A stretch of DNA of 7,283 bases from Nitrososphaerota archaeon (lineage in GTDB: Archaea; Thermoproteota; Nitrososphaeria; Nitrososphaerales; Gagatemarchaeaceae): contig VBPP01000120.1 in NCBI GenBank assembly GCA_005877365.1, positions 1 to 7,283 of the forward strand, in the 5' to 3' direction. Both the position numbers and the translations under genes were made by a program. This document shows positions 1 to 5,532 of this stretch, piece after piece (the first letter of the stretch is position 1; each line of letters opens with the position of its first letter). The notes beneath the pieces are model-generated. The model saw only the letters and a program-made list of their open reading frames with translations, was not told where the DNA came from and ran no database searches.

Positions 1-1
1 G

Positions 2-346
2 GAAAAGTATGGCGTGGGAGAGAGCTGGGAGGGTTACGAGGAGGCGAGGGAGTCGTACTGGCAGCGGCAGCTGCATCTCTTCGAGGTGCCCTTCTATTAC
101 ATCGAGTACAACATCGCGGCCCTGGGAGCCATCAACCTATGGCTCAGATACAGGAAGGACCCAAAGGATACGGTAGAGGCGTACAGGGGGTCTTTGTCAC
201 TCGGGGGGTCGAAGCCGATTCCGGAGCTCTTCGAGGCAGCCGGGATCCCGTGGGACTTCGGCAAGGGGATGGTTGACCGGTATGCGAACGAGTTGAGGCG
301 CGTTCTGACAAGCCTCGAAGAAGCGAAGGTCTCCATGAAGGGTTAA
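2..346 (+). CDS. M3-family oligoendopeptidase (PepF-like), C-terminal part
   Basis: This is the 3' end of a gene whose start lies left of the window; the frame is open from the first bases to TAA at 344-346. M3 peptidases are cytosolic zinc metallopeptidases that cut short peptides. The visible part matches the conserved C-terminus of oligoendopeptidase F-type proteins: a helix ending in HLFEVPFYYIEYNIAALGA (His and Tyr residues that line the active site in the family), then LWLRYRKDP, then SLGGSKPIPELFEAAGIPWDF, and a last helix. The HEXXH zinc motif would be upstream and is not seen. The GTG at 14 is only an internal valine codon in this reading. The family call rests on recognising these conserved blocks and is firm; the subfamily and substrate are not resolved. 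It lies 27 bases before the M29-like gene on the same strand. Confidence 0.9.
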   Translation, partial: EKYGVGESWEGYEEARESYWQRQLHLFEVPFYYIEYNIAALGAINLWLRYRKDPKDTVEAYRGSLSLGGSKPIPELFEAAGIPWDFGKGMVDRYANELRRVLTSLEEAKVSMKG

Positions 347-350
347 TTAT
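343..350 (+). promoter_or_regulatory. Possible TATA box for the M29-like gene
   Basis: TTAATTAT overlaps the stop codon of the upstream peptidase gene. It is centred about 27 bases before the ATG at 374, the distance expected for an archaeal TATA box serving a leaderless transcript. The run of T residues that follows (350-363) could also serve as an oligo-T terminator for the upstream gene. Position and composition are the only support. Confidence 0.35.
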
Positions 351-373
351 TTTCCCTGTTTTCGTGTGGTGAT

Positions 374-1492
374 ATGGTGGACCTTGCCTCGGTTGCCCGG
401 GCCGTCGTCGTCAGCTCGCTCGGTGTGCATCGCGGTGAAAGGGTCTGGGTCCACGGATGGGATCACGCCGTCGACCTGATGTCTCAGCTCGCCATGGAGT
501 GCGGGAGGGCCGGTGCCGAAGTTCTCCTGACCGTCGAGCCCGAAGAACTCTGGCTTCACTCCCTGCTGAGTTCACCTCTTGAGTCGCTTGATAAGCTCTC
601 AAGATACCAATCTTCTTTACTCGAGGAGACCGACGTCTACATCTTCACGCTGGGACCGAGAAGGCCGGTTCCTTGGCAGAGGATTCCACCCGACAGGAGA
701 AAGGCCGCGAGCATCTGGCTCGACACGCGATACGACAATAGCGGGTTTGCCGCAGAGTGGTCTGCGGTTGCGAAGAGGAGAGGGGTCAGGATGCTCGGGG
801 TTGAAGCGACACTCGCGACCCCCGAGAGGGCCGAGGATATGGGACTCGACTACGAAAGATGGCGGGAGGCCGTGTACAACGGCTGCCTCGAGGACCCGGT
901 CACTATACTGGCACGAGCAAAGAAGCTGTCGGGGCGATTGGCTGGTGACGAAAATGTTCACGTGACGACGCCTCAAGGAACCGCTCTTACCTTTCGACTG
1001 GACAGGCGGGCGTTGGACCTCTCTGAGGCTCTCGCCACCAAGGATAAGGCGAATGAGGGGATCATTACTTTCCTCCCCGCCGGCAGCATCGAGGTCACCA
1101 TCGACGAGGACAGCGCGAACGGTACGCTTGTGTTCGACCAGCCCATCCTCACGCCCGACGGAATGATGGTGAGGCTCAACGCGCAGGTCGACGCGGGGCG
1201 CGTCACGAGTTTCTCTGTAGCCGGTCCGAGAAAGCCCTTCCGGAAGTACCTCGAGGCCGACGATAATGCCGGTCGACTCTCCTTCTTCGGGGTCGGGCTG
1301 AACAGTAAGATGCGCTTCGGGTTCGCTCAAGACGACAAGGTGCTGGGCGGTGTGGTGATGGGCTTTGGGGACAACGAGAACAAGGGTGGAAGGATCAGGG
1401 CCAACGGGAAGGGGTGGTGGGGCGCGCTGTCAAAAGCGACGGTGAGGATTGGAAACGAGACGGTTATGCGAATCGGTCTACTCGGTGCCTGA
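374..1492 (+). CDS. M29-like (COG2309) aminopeptidase homologue, probably lacking metal ligands
   Basis: A 372-residue protein with the fold order of thermophilic M29 aminopeptidases (AmpT/AmpS, leucyl aminopeptidase of archaea): an N-terminal Rossmann-like half with GVEATLATPERAEDMGLDYE near residues 142-161, and a C-terminal half with FLPAGSIE (233-240), FFGVGLN (304-310), GGVVMGFGDN (325-334) and a final GKGWWGALSKATV (345-357). Family members are cytosolic di-metal exopeptidases. From memory the active forms read PAGEV, AELGIGLN, GTVHIAFG and HWDGVVxxPTV; here the metal-binding Glu, Glu, His, His and Asp appear as Ser, Phe/Ser, Val, Gly and Trp. The protein may therefore be a non-peptidase relative. 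The ATG at 374 directly follows GGTGAT (368-373); GTG at 377 would give better Shine-Dalgarno spacing and is an equally possible start. The family call is good; activity is doubtful. Confidence 0.85.
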   Translation: MVDLASVARAVVVSSLGVHRGERVWVHGWDHAVDLMSQLAMECGRAGAEVLLTVEPEELWLHSLLSSPLESLDKLSRYQSSLLEETDVYIFTLGPRRPVPWQRIPPDRRKAASIWLDTRYDNSGFAAEWSAVAKRRGVRMLGVEATLATPERAEDMGLDYERWREAVYNGCLEDPVTILARAKKLSGRLAGDENVHVTTPQGTALTFRLDRRALDLSEALATKDKANEGIITFLPAGSIEVTIDEDSANGTLVFDQPILTPDGMMVRLNAQVDAGRVTSFSVAGPRKPFRKYLEADDNAGRLSFFGVGLNSKMRFGFAQDDKVLGGVVMGFGDNENKGGRIRANGKGWWGALSKATVRIGNETVMRIGLLGA

Positions 1493-1512
1493 CGCGATGT
1501 CATCGTTTTCTT

Positions 1513-1554
1513 GCTCAGCGCGGCCGTAGACGTTCGTCGGCTACCGTACTGAGC
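1513..1554 (+). other. Stem-loop with preceding T-rich run after the M29-like gene
   Basis: GCTCAG (1513-1518) is complementary to CTGAGC (1549-1554), and inside it GTAG (1526-1529) pairs with CTAC (1541-1544), giving an interrupted hairpin 20 bases past the stop at 1492. A T-rich stretch, CGTTTTCTTG (1504-1513), precedes it and is the more likely archaeal termination signal. The rest of the interval 1493-1694 shows no convincing gene on either strand and no recognisable tRNA. The structure is weak and could be chance. Confidence 0.25.
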
Positions 1555-1656
1555 CTGGTTAGTAGGTGCCGGTGTCTCGCCGCGGGCGTCCTCATCCACA
1601 CAGAGAGCCAACGAGAGGACGACCCACCCGAGGTTTGTAACATTCTTCCATTACCC

Positions 1657-1663
1657 CTTTATC
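1657..1663 (+). promoter_or_regulatory. TATA-like element upstream of zinc ribbon 1
   Basis: CTTTATC lies in a C/T-rich stretch with TTATC starting 36 bases before the TTG at 1695. The same TTATC core occurs 38 bases before the equivalent TTG of the paralogue (2100-2104). That would place a TATA box about 26-28 bases before a short leader. The matched spacing is the main evidence. Confidence 0.3.
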
Positions 1664-1694
1664 CCAACCAGCCAAATTTGAACCGAGAAACAGC

Positions 1695-1835
1695 TTGAGC
1701 CGGGAACTCGTCGAGCGCTCGATCTTCTGCGTCTGCGGTAGGATGGCCTATAGCGCCTACGGGACCAGCTTCTGTTCCGAATGCGGCAACGTCGCCCCAA
1801 TATGCAGGTGCAACCTCGTAGTTCTCTACAACTGA
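1695..1835 (+). CDS. Small six-cysteine zinc-ribbon protein, paralogue 1
   Basis: A 46-residue product beginning at TTG: short helix-like start SRELVERSIF, then the cysteine pattern CxCG-x11-CxxCG-x5-CxC (CVCG, CSECG, CRC), then a short hydrophobic tail ending LVVLYN. Two CxC/CxxC knuckles suggest one structural zinc bound by four of the six cysteines, as in rubredoxin-like or zinc-ribbon miniproteins; metal binding is inferred. The frame is open from 1641, just after TAA at 1638-1640, but holds no ATG or GTG. TTG at 1695 is chosen because similarity with the paralogue at 2114-2284 begins exactly there (LxxELVxR), about 20 of 43 positions being identical. No function is recognised; partner binding, nucleic-acid binding or a ribosome or polymerase accessory role are all possible. 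Its last 10 bases overlap the end of an opposite-strand gene. Confidence 0.7.
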   Translation: MSRELVERSIFCVCGRMAYSAYGTSFCSECGNVAPICRCNLVVLYN

Positions 1836-1993
1836 CCCCGTGGGTTTCGCTTTGTCCTAGGTCTCGGCTGACCGCGGCGAGACATCGACCAAGCCTCCTC
1901 GGCGCTGCCGGCCGAGTGCCCTCCGTACCAGATTAACCAGGCGAAGTACAGCATCGCAAGAATCCAGATGTGAATCAACAGAAAACGTCCCAA
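1826..1993 (-). CDS. Probable single-span small membrane protein
   Basis: On the minus strand a 55-residue reading frame starts at TTG (1991-1993) and ends at TAG (1826-1828). Residues 4-23 are strongly hydrophobic and aromatic (FLLIHIWILAMLYFAWLIWY), which fits one membrane helix. The tail GGHSAGSAEEAWSMSRRGQ is followed by a basic, proline-containing end rich in Arg and Lys, which by the positive-inside rule would face the cytoplasm. No family is recognised. The frame runs a few codons further upstream to a TGA without ATG or GTG, so the start is uncertain. It lies between two paralogous zinc-ribbon genes and converges on the first with a 10-base overlap. A chance frame cannot be excluded, but a clean 20-residue hydrophobic run followed by a basic tail is unusual for one. 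It fills most of an interval that otherwise looks empty. Confidence 0.45.
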   Translation of the reverse strand: MGRFLLIHIWILAMLYFAWLIWYGGHSAGSAEEAWSMSRRGQPRPRTKRNPRGQL

Positions 1994-2097
1994 TCCAACA
2001 ATTAGACAGAATCATCTCAGGGCGTCCTGGCTACCTTTGCAGCCCGGCAACTTGTGCGGAAGAGCGTTACGAAGAGTTTGGAACAATCTTCCTTCCC

Positions 2098-2104
2098 TCT
2101 TATC
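2098..2104 (+). promoter_or_regulatory. TATA-like element upstream of zinc ribbon 2
   Basis: TCTTATC lies in a pyrimidine-rich stretch. TTATC begins 38 bases before TTG 2138, which is the codon equivalent to the start of the first zinc-ribbon gene, and 14 bases before ATG 2114. If it is a real TATA box the transcript would begin near 2127, after the ATG, which would favour TTG 2138 as the start. Confidence 0.3.
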
Positions 2105-2113
2105 TACACTCAA

Positions 2114-2284
2114 ATGAGATTACGGTTGAAAATCAGGTTGGGTCAGGAGCTCGTGCAGCGTCCTTTCTACTGCGGTTGTGGCAGGCGAGCCTATCTCTTT
2201 CTGGGAATCAGATTCTGTATTGAGTGCGGGGAGGCTACTGCCGCATGCAGGTGCAGTCCCATCATTCGTGGGCGCAGCCACTGA
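2114..2284 (+). CDS. Small six-cysteine zinc-ribbon protein, paralogue 2
   Basis: From ATG 2114 the product has 56 residues: a basic lead (MRLRLKIR), then LGQELVQRPFYCGCGRR, with the same cysteine pattern as its neighbour, CxCG-x11-CxxCG-x5-CxC (CGCG, CIECG, CRC), and a short tail ending GRSH. It is clearly a duplicate of the protein at 1695-1835, including the conserved ELVxR lead, the AY and GxxFC positions, and the shared DNA word ATGCAGGTGCA near the last cysteines. Three starts are possible: GTG 2054, ATG 2114, and TTG 2138, the last being the point where similarity to the paralogue begins. I keep the ATG, but TTG 2138 (48 residues) may be the true start. Zinc binding is inferred from the cysteines; no function is recognised. 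It stands 180 bases before the malate synthase start on the same strand. Confidence 0.75.
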   Translation: MRLRLKIRLGQELVQRPFYCGCGRRAYLFLGIRFCIECGEATAACRCSPIIRGRSH

Positions 2285-2423
2285 TGGGAGCGGAGCATCG
2301 AGCGGAATCCCGGTTCTGACGCCTTGGCGCAAGGAGGTTCGGAGGTTGGGGCGGTGCTGCCAGCTCGCACCCAGACGATTCTCGGAAACTCTTCCCTAGG
2401 TTCCGTCTCATCAGAAACGATAC

Positions 2424-2431
2424 GCATATCA
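2424..2431 (+). promoter_or_regulatory. TATA-like element upstream of malate synthase
   Basis: GCATATCA sits about 38 bases before the preferred GTG start at 2465, a spacing similar to that of the elements before the two zinc-ribbon genes. The stretch 2285-2464 is open in the malate synthase frame back to a TTG at 2324, but the encoded residues resemble nothing in the family and are better read as a leader and promoter region. The support is positional only. Confidence 0.3.
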
Positions 2432-2464
2432 GCCGAGAAGACCAGGGTGAGAGGCGGGTGGGTA

Positions 2465-4093
2465 GTGGAGCAGGAGCTAGGATCCAGCGGAGAGTCAGCC
2501 GGGATTACTTTCTCAAATCTACCCTCGCTAGAGCAGGGTAGCGACATCCTCACCCAGGATGCAATTAAGTTTCTGGCAAGGTTGGTCCGTCGATTCTCCC
2601 GAAGACGTGAAGAGCTTCTGCATCGACGAGCTCTGAGGCAGAGAGAAATAGATTCGGGCGTACTGCCAGATTTTCTTCCCGACACTCACTCGATCCGCGA
2701 GGGCGGCTGGAGGATTTGGTCGACTCCTCCCGACCTTCAAGACCGAAGAGTCGAAATCACGGGTCCTTCCGGCGACGCCAAGATGATGATCAACGCCTTC
2801 AATTCTGGTGCAAGCACATACATGGCCGACTTCGAGGACTCTCAATCCCCCACGTGGCGTCAGACTATCCAGGGGCAAGTGAACCTCAGAGACGCGATCG
2901 ATGGTGGTATCGAATACGCTGGCCCGGAGGGCAAGAACTACTCCCTCAATGAAAAGGTTGCCACTCTCATCGTCCGTCCCAGGGGTTGGCATCTACCCGA
3001 GAAGCACGTCTTGCTCGACGGTGACCCTGTCTCTGCCGCACTCTTCGACTTCGCTATCTTCGTCTTCAACAACTTCGAGAGACTCCTACAGAAGGGGACA
3101 GCCCCCTACTTCTATCTTCCAAAGATGGAGAGTCATCTGGAGGCGCGACTCTGGAACGACGTCTTCCGAGTCACCGAGGAGGAGCTCGGCATCCCGCTTG
3201 GCACCATAAAGGCGACCGTCCTCATCGAGACGCTCCCCGCCGCGTTCGAGATGGACGAGATTCTCTACGAGCTGAAGGAGCATTCCTCAGGACTGAACTG
3301 TGGTCGGTGGGACTACATCTTCTCTTTCATCAAGAAATTCAGTCAATATCCTCGATTCATCCTGCCCGATAGGGGGGCGGTCACGATGGACAGAGCCTTC
3401 CTGGCTGCGTACGTGAAGTTGCTGATCAGGACCTGCCACCGTCGAGGTGCTCACGCCATAGGTGGGATGTCTGCCTACATCCCGATAAAGAACGACGAAA
3501 AGGCGAACAGCCTCGCCTTTGAAAAGGTGAGGGCGGACAAGGAGAGAGAGGTCTTGCTCGGGCATGACGGCACCTGGGTCGCCCATCCGGGGCTGGTTCA
3601 GCTTGCGAGGGAAGTCTTCGACAGCCACATGAAGGGCCCCAATCAGGTTGACAAGACGAACGACGACCTGGAAATCACAAGTTCAGACCTCCTCCGCGTC
3701 CCCGAGGGAGCGATAACCGAGTCAGGCATCAGGACCAACCTTAGCGTGGGGGTACAGTACATCGATGCTTGGCTCGGAGGGAAGGGTGCGGTTCCCATCC
3801 GCAACCTGATGGAGGATACTGCGACGGCCGAAATCTGCAGGGCTCAGCTCTGGCAGTGGACTCGGCACGGGGCCGTGATGAGCGATGGCAGAAGAGTTAG
3901 CGCGGAGCTTGTCCGTTCTCTATTGCGTGAAGAACTTCGCGGACTCGCAGCTGGCGCGGGGGCTTCCAGGCGTGACATTGCCGCGAAGCTCTTCGAGGGT
4001 CTGATTCTCTCGGAGAAATTCGAGGAGTTTCTCACGAGTCTCGCCTATGAAGAGCTTCTGCGCGTCGAGAAATTAGGGGAGGGTCTAGGTTGA
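2465..4093 (+). CDS. aceB: Malate synthase A
   Basis: It condenses glyoxylate with acetyl-CoA to give malate, the second step of the glyoxylate bypass, in the cytosol with Mg2+. From GTG 2465 the product is 542 residues, close to the 533 of E. coli AceB and alignable to its end. Visible signatures are RRVEITGP (94-101), YMADFEDS (119-126), RPRGWHLPEKH (171-181, with the catalytic Arg), ATVLIETLPAAFEMDEI (250-266, Mg-binding Glu 255), GLNCGRWDYIFS (276-287, Asp 283), GHDGTWVAHPGL (366-377) and NLMEDTATAEI (447-457, catalytic-base Asp 451). All expected catalytic residues are present, so the enzyme looks active. The frame extends upstream to TTG 2324, but those 47 residues are not family-like; GTG 2465 follows GGTGG (2457-2461). 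Its stop overlaps the isocitrate lyase start by 4 bases, implying one transcript and coupled translation. Confidence 0.95.
   Translation: MEQELGSSGESAGITFSNLPSLEQGSDILTQDAIKFLARLVRRFSRRREELLHRRALRQREIDSGVLPDFLPDTHSIREGGWRIWSTPPDLQDRRVEITGPSGDAKMMINAFNSGASTYMADFEDSQSPTWRQTIQGQVNLRDAIDGGIEYAGPEGKNYSLNEKVATLIVRPRGWHLPEKHVLLDGDPVSAALFDFAIFVFNNFERLLQKGTAPYFYLPKMESHLEARLWNDVFRVTEEELGIPLGTIKATVLIETLPAAFEMDEILYELKEHSSGLNCGRWDYIFSFIKKFSQYPRFILPDRGAVTMDRAFLAAYVKLLIRTCHRRGAHAIGGMSAYIPIKNDEKANSLAFEKVRADKEREVLLGHDGTWVAHPGLVQLAREVFDSHMKGPNQVDKTNDDLEITSSDLLRVPEGAITESGIRTNLSVGVQYIDAWLGGKGAVPIRNLMEDTATAEICRAQLWQWTRHGAVMSDGRRVSAELVRSLLREELRGLAAGAGASRRDIAAKLFEGLILSEKFEEFLTSLAYEELLRVEKLGEGLG
4076..4083 (+). promoter_or_regulatory. 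Ribosome binding site fixing the isocitrate lyase TTG start
   Basis: GGGGAGGG ends 6 bases before TTG 4090, an ideal distance for pairing with the 3' end of 16S rRNA. It lies inside the malate synthase coding end. Together with the match of the protein start to E. coli AceA (MKxR... then RPYSAE), it makes TTG 4090 the real start and shows that TTG starts are used in this genome. Confidence 0.7.
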
Positions 4094-5367
4094 AGCCAAG
4101 TCGAGAGGAGGAAATCGCGAACATCAAGCGAAGCTGGAGGTCCGACCGGTGGAACGGCGTACTTCGGCCATACTCGGCGGAATCCGTCCACGCGCTTCGC
4201 GGCTCGGTTAGAGTAGAACACACGATTGCAAGGCTAACAGCTCGGAAGCTGTGGAATCTCCTGAAGACCGAACCCTACGTTTCAGCTCTGGGGGCGCTAA
4301 CCGGCAGTCAGGCGGTCGAGATGGTCCAGGCGGGTCTCAAGGCGATCTACCTCAGCGGATGGCAGGTCGCAGCAGACGCGAACCTAGCGGGTCAGACCTA
4401 TCCAGACCAGAGCCTGTATCCCTCAAACAGCGTGCCCGTCCTCGCCAGGAGAATTAATCAGGCGCTTCAGAGGGCCGACCAGATTCAACACGCCGAAGGG
4501 AGAGGCGAGACAGACTGGCTCGCACCGATAGTCGCGGACGGGGAGGCGGGGTTCGGAGGTCCCCTGAACGTGGTTGAGTTGACAAAGTCCATGATCGAGG
4601 CGGGAGTCGCTGCCGTCCACTACGAGGACCAGCTCTCAGACCTGATGGGGGTTCCCACGATTCTTCTTGCGAGGACCGACGCCTGCACCGCCAATCTCAT
4701 TACGAGCGACGTCGACGCGAGGGATAGAAAGTTCCTCACCGACGAGAGGACGCAGGAGGGCTTCTTCGTGATCGATGGGGGGCTCGAAATGGCAATCGAG
4801 AGAGGGCTGGCCTACGCCCCCTACGCCGACATGATATGGTGCGAGACGTCCTCTCCGGACCTCGAAGAGGCCAGGCGGTTCGCGAGCGCGATTCACAGGG
4901 TGTATCCGGAAAAGTTACTCGCCTACAACTGCTCCTCGTCCTTCAACTGGGGGAGTCGGCTCGATGAGAAGGGGCTGAGCTCTTTTCAGACGGAGCTGGC
5001 GGGAATGGGATACAATTTCCAGTTCATAACACTCGCAGGGTTCCACACGATGAACTACTCCATCTTCGAGCTCGCCCGAGCGTACAGGGCGGAGGGCATG
5101 TCCGCCTATGCGCGCCTCCAAAAGGGAGAGTTCGAGAAGGAGAGGGAGGGGTATAAGGCGGTCAAGCATCAGTCCTTCGTCGGTGTCCCATACTTTGACG
5201 AGATACAGCGGGTAATAACGGGCGGCGAGTCTTCTACGACTGCGATGAAGGGCTCAACCGAACGGGCCCAATTCGGGGAAAAGGAGACAAGGAGGGTCAA
5301 GAAGCCAGAGAAGGGTAACAGACCCAAACAGTTCGTGGTCGAGGAGACGACTCGTTCCGCTAGTTAG
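4090..5367 (+). CDS. aceA: Isocitrate lyase lacking the catalytic KKCGH loop
   Basis: Isocitrate lyase splits isocitrate into succinate and glyoxylate, the first step of the glyoxylate bypass. The 425-residue product follows E. coli AceA (434) nearly end to end: RPYSAE (26-31), LSGWQVAADANLA (88-100), YPDQSLYPSNSVP (104-116), IVADGEAGFGG (147-157), AVHYEDQL (175-182), GVPTILLARTDA (187-198), LITSDVD (203-209), AYAPYAD (241-247) and NCSSSFNW (280-287). Between EDQL and GVPT, however, only four residues (SDLM) stand where AceA has 34. About 30 residues are gone in frame, including the KKCGH motif with its catalytic Cys (195 in E. coli, 191 in M. tuberculosis) and the helix after it. Other substrate and Mg positions remain, so the loss looks recent or the sequence is wrong here. 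A charged tail of about 30 residues (396-425) extends past the usual C-terminus. As written it should not be an active lyase. It begins 4 bases inside malate synthase. Confidence 0.93.
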   Translation: MKPSREEEIANIKRSWRSDRWNGVLRPYSAESVHALRGSVRVEHTIARLTARKLWNLLKTEPYVSALGALTGSQAVEMVQAGLKAIYLSGWQVAADANLAGQTYPDQSLYPSNSVPVLARRINQALQRADQIQHAEGRGETDWLAPIVADGEAGFGGPLNVVELTKSMIEAGVAAVHYEDQLSDLMGVPTILLARTDACTANLITSDVDARDRKFLTDERTQEGFFVIDGGLEMAIERGLAYAPYADMIWCETSSPDLEEARRFASAIHRVYPEKLLAYNCSSSFNWGSRLDEKGLSSFQTELAGMGYNFQFITLAGFHTMNYSIFELARAYRAEGMSAYARLQKGEFEKEREGYKAVKHQSFVGVPYFDEIQRVITGGESSTTAMKGSTERAQFGEKETRRVKKPEKGNRPKQFVVEETTRSAS

Positions 5368-5372
5368 TCATG

Positions 5373-5387
5373 ATCGACGTAGTCGAT
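5373..5387 (+). terminator. Small perfect hairpin after isocitrate lyase
   Basis: ATCGAC and GTCGAT form a 6-bp stem around a GTA loop, starting 6 bases after the TAG at 5365-5367. A pyrimidine-rich stretch with short T runs follows (5393-5470). It may mark the 3' end of the aceB-aceA transcript or be a protein-binding palindrome. The interval 5368-5532 shows no gene on either strand. Confidence 0.3.
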
Positions 5388-5500
5388 ACGTGTGCTTCTC
5401 TCTGCACTCTCAGGCCGTCTCCTTCTGGTTTCCCTTAGATGCCCTTCTTCCGCAAGGACCTTCCTTTGACCTCAGCTACGGTGTCTCTATTCGTGTCACC

Positions 5501-5508
5501 CTTATAAC
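5501..5508 (+). promoter_or_regulatory. TATA box upstream of the interrupted gene
   Basis: CTTATAAC is the best TATA-like word in the window and sits in the gap after isocitrate lyase. Its centre is about 28 bases before GTG 5533, which fits a leaderless archaeal transcript starting at that codon. The alternative GTG 5518 would lie too close to it. It implies that the genes at 5533-6517 form a unit separate from aceB-aceA. Confidence 0.5.
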
Positions 5509-5532
5509 TCCCAAGTCGTGCGGTTTTCACCG

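Noticed and set aside
617..1330. Long minus-strand open frame opposite the M29-like gene
   Set aside because: It is antisense to a protein with recognisable family motifs, has low-complexity, Arg- and Pro-rich content and matches nothing; it follows from the GC-rich codons of the real gene.
1493..1694. Possible tRNA or small RNA gene after the M29-like gene
   Set aside because: No T-loop GGTTCGA-type word, acceptor pairing, or C/D box pair could be found; only an interrupted hairpin is visible.
1414..1698. Plus-strand frame spanning the end of the M29-like gene and the following gap
   Set aside because: Most of it is out of frame with a supported gene, and the remainder is Arg/Ser-rich without any domain; no ribosome site.
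2324..2464. 47-residue N-terminal extension of malate synthase from TTG 2324
   Set aside because: The residues are unlike any AceB N-terminus, the stretch contains a TATA-like word, and GTG 2465 gives the normal family length.
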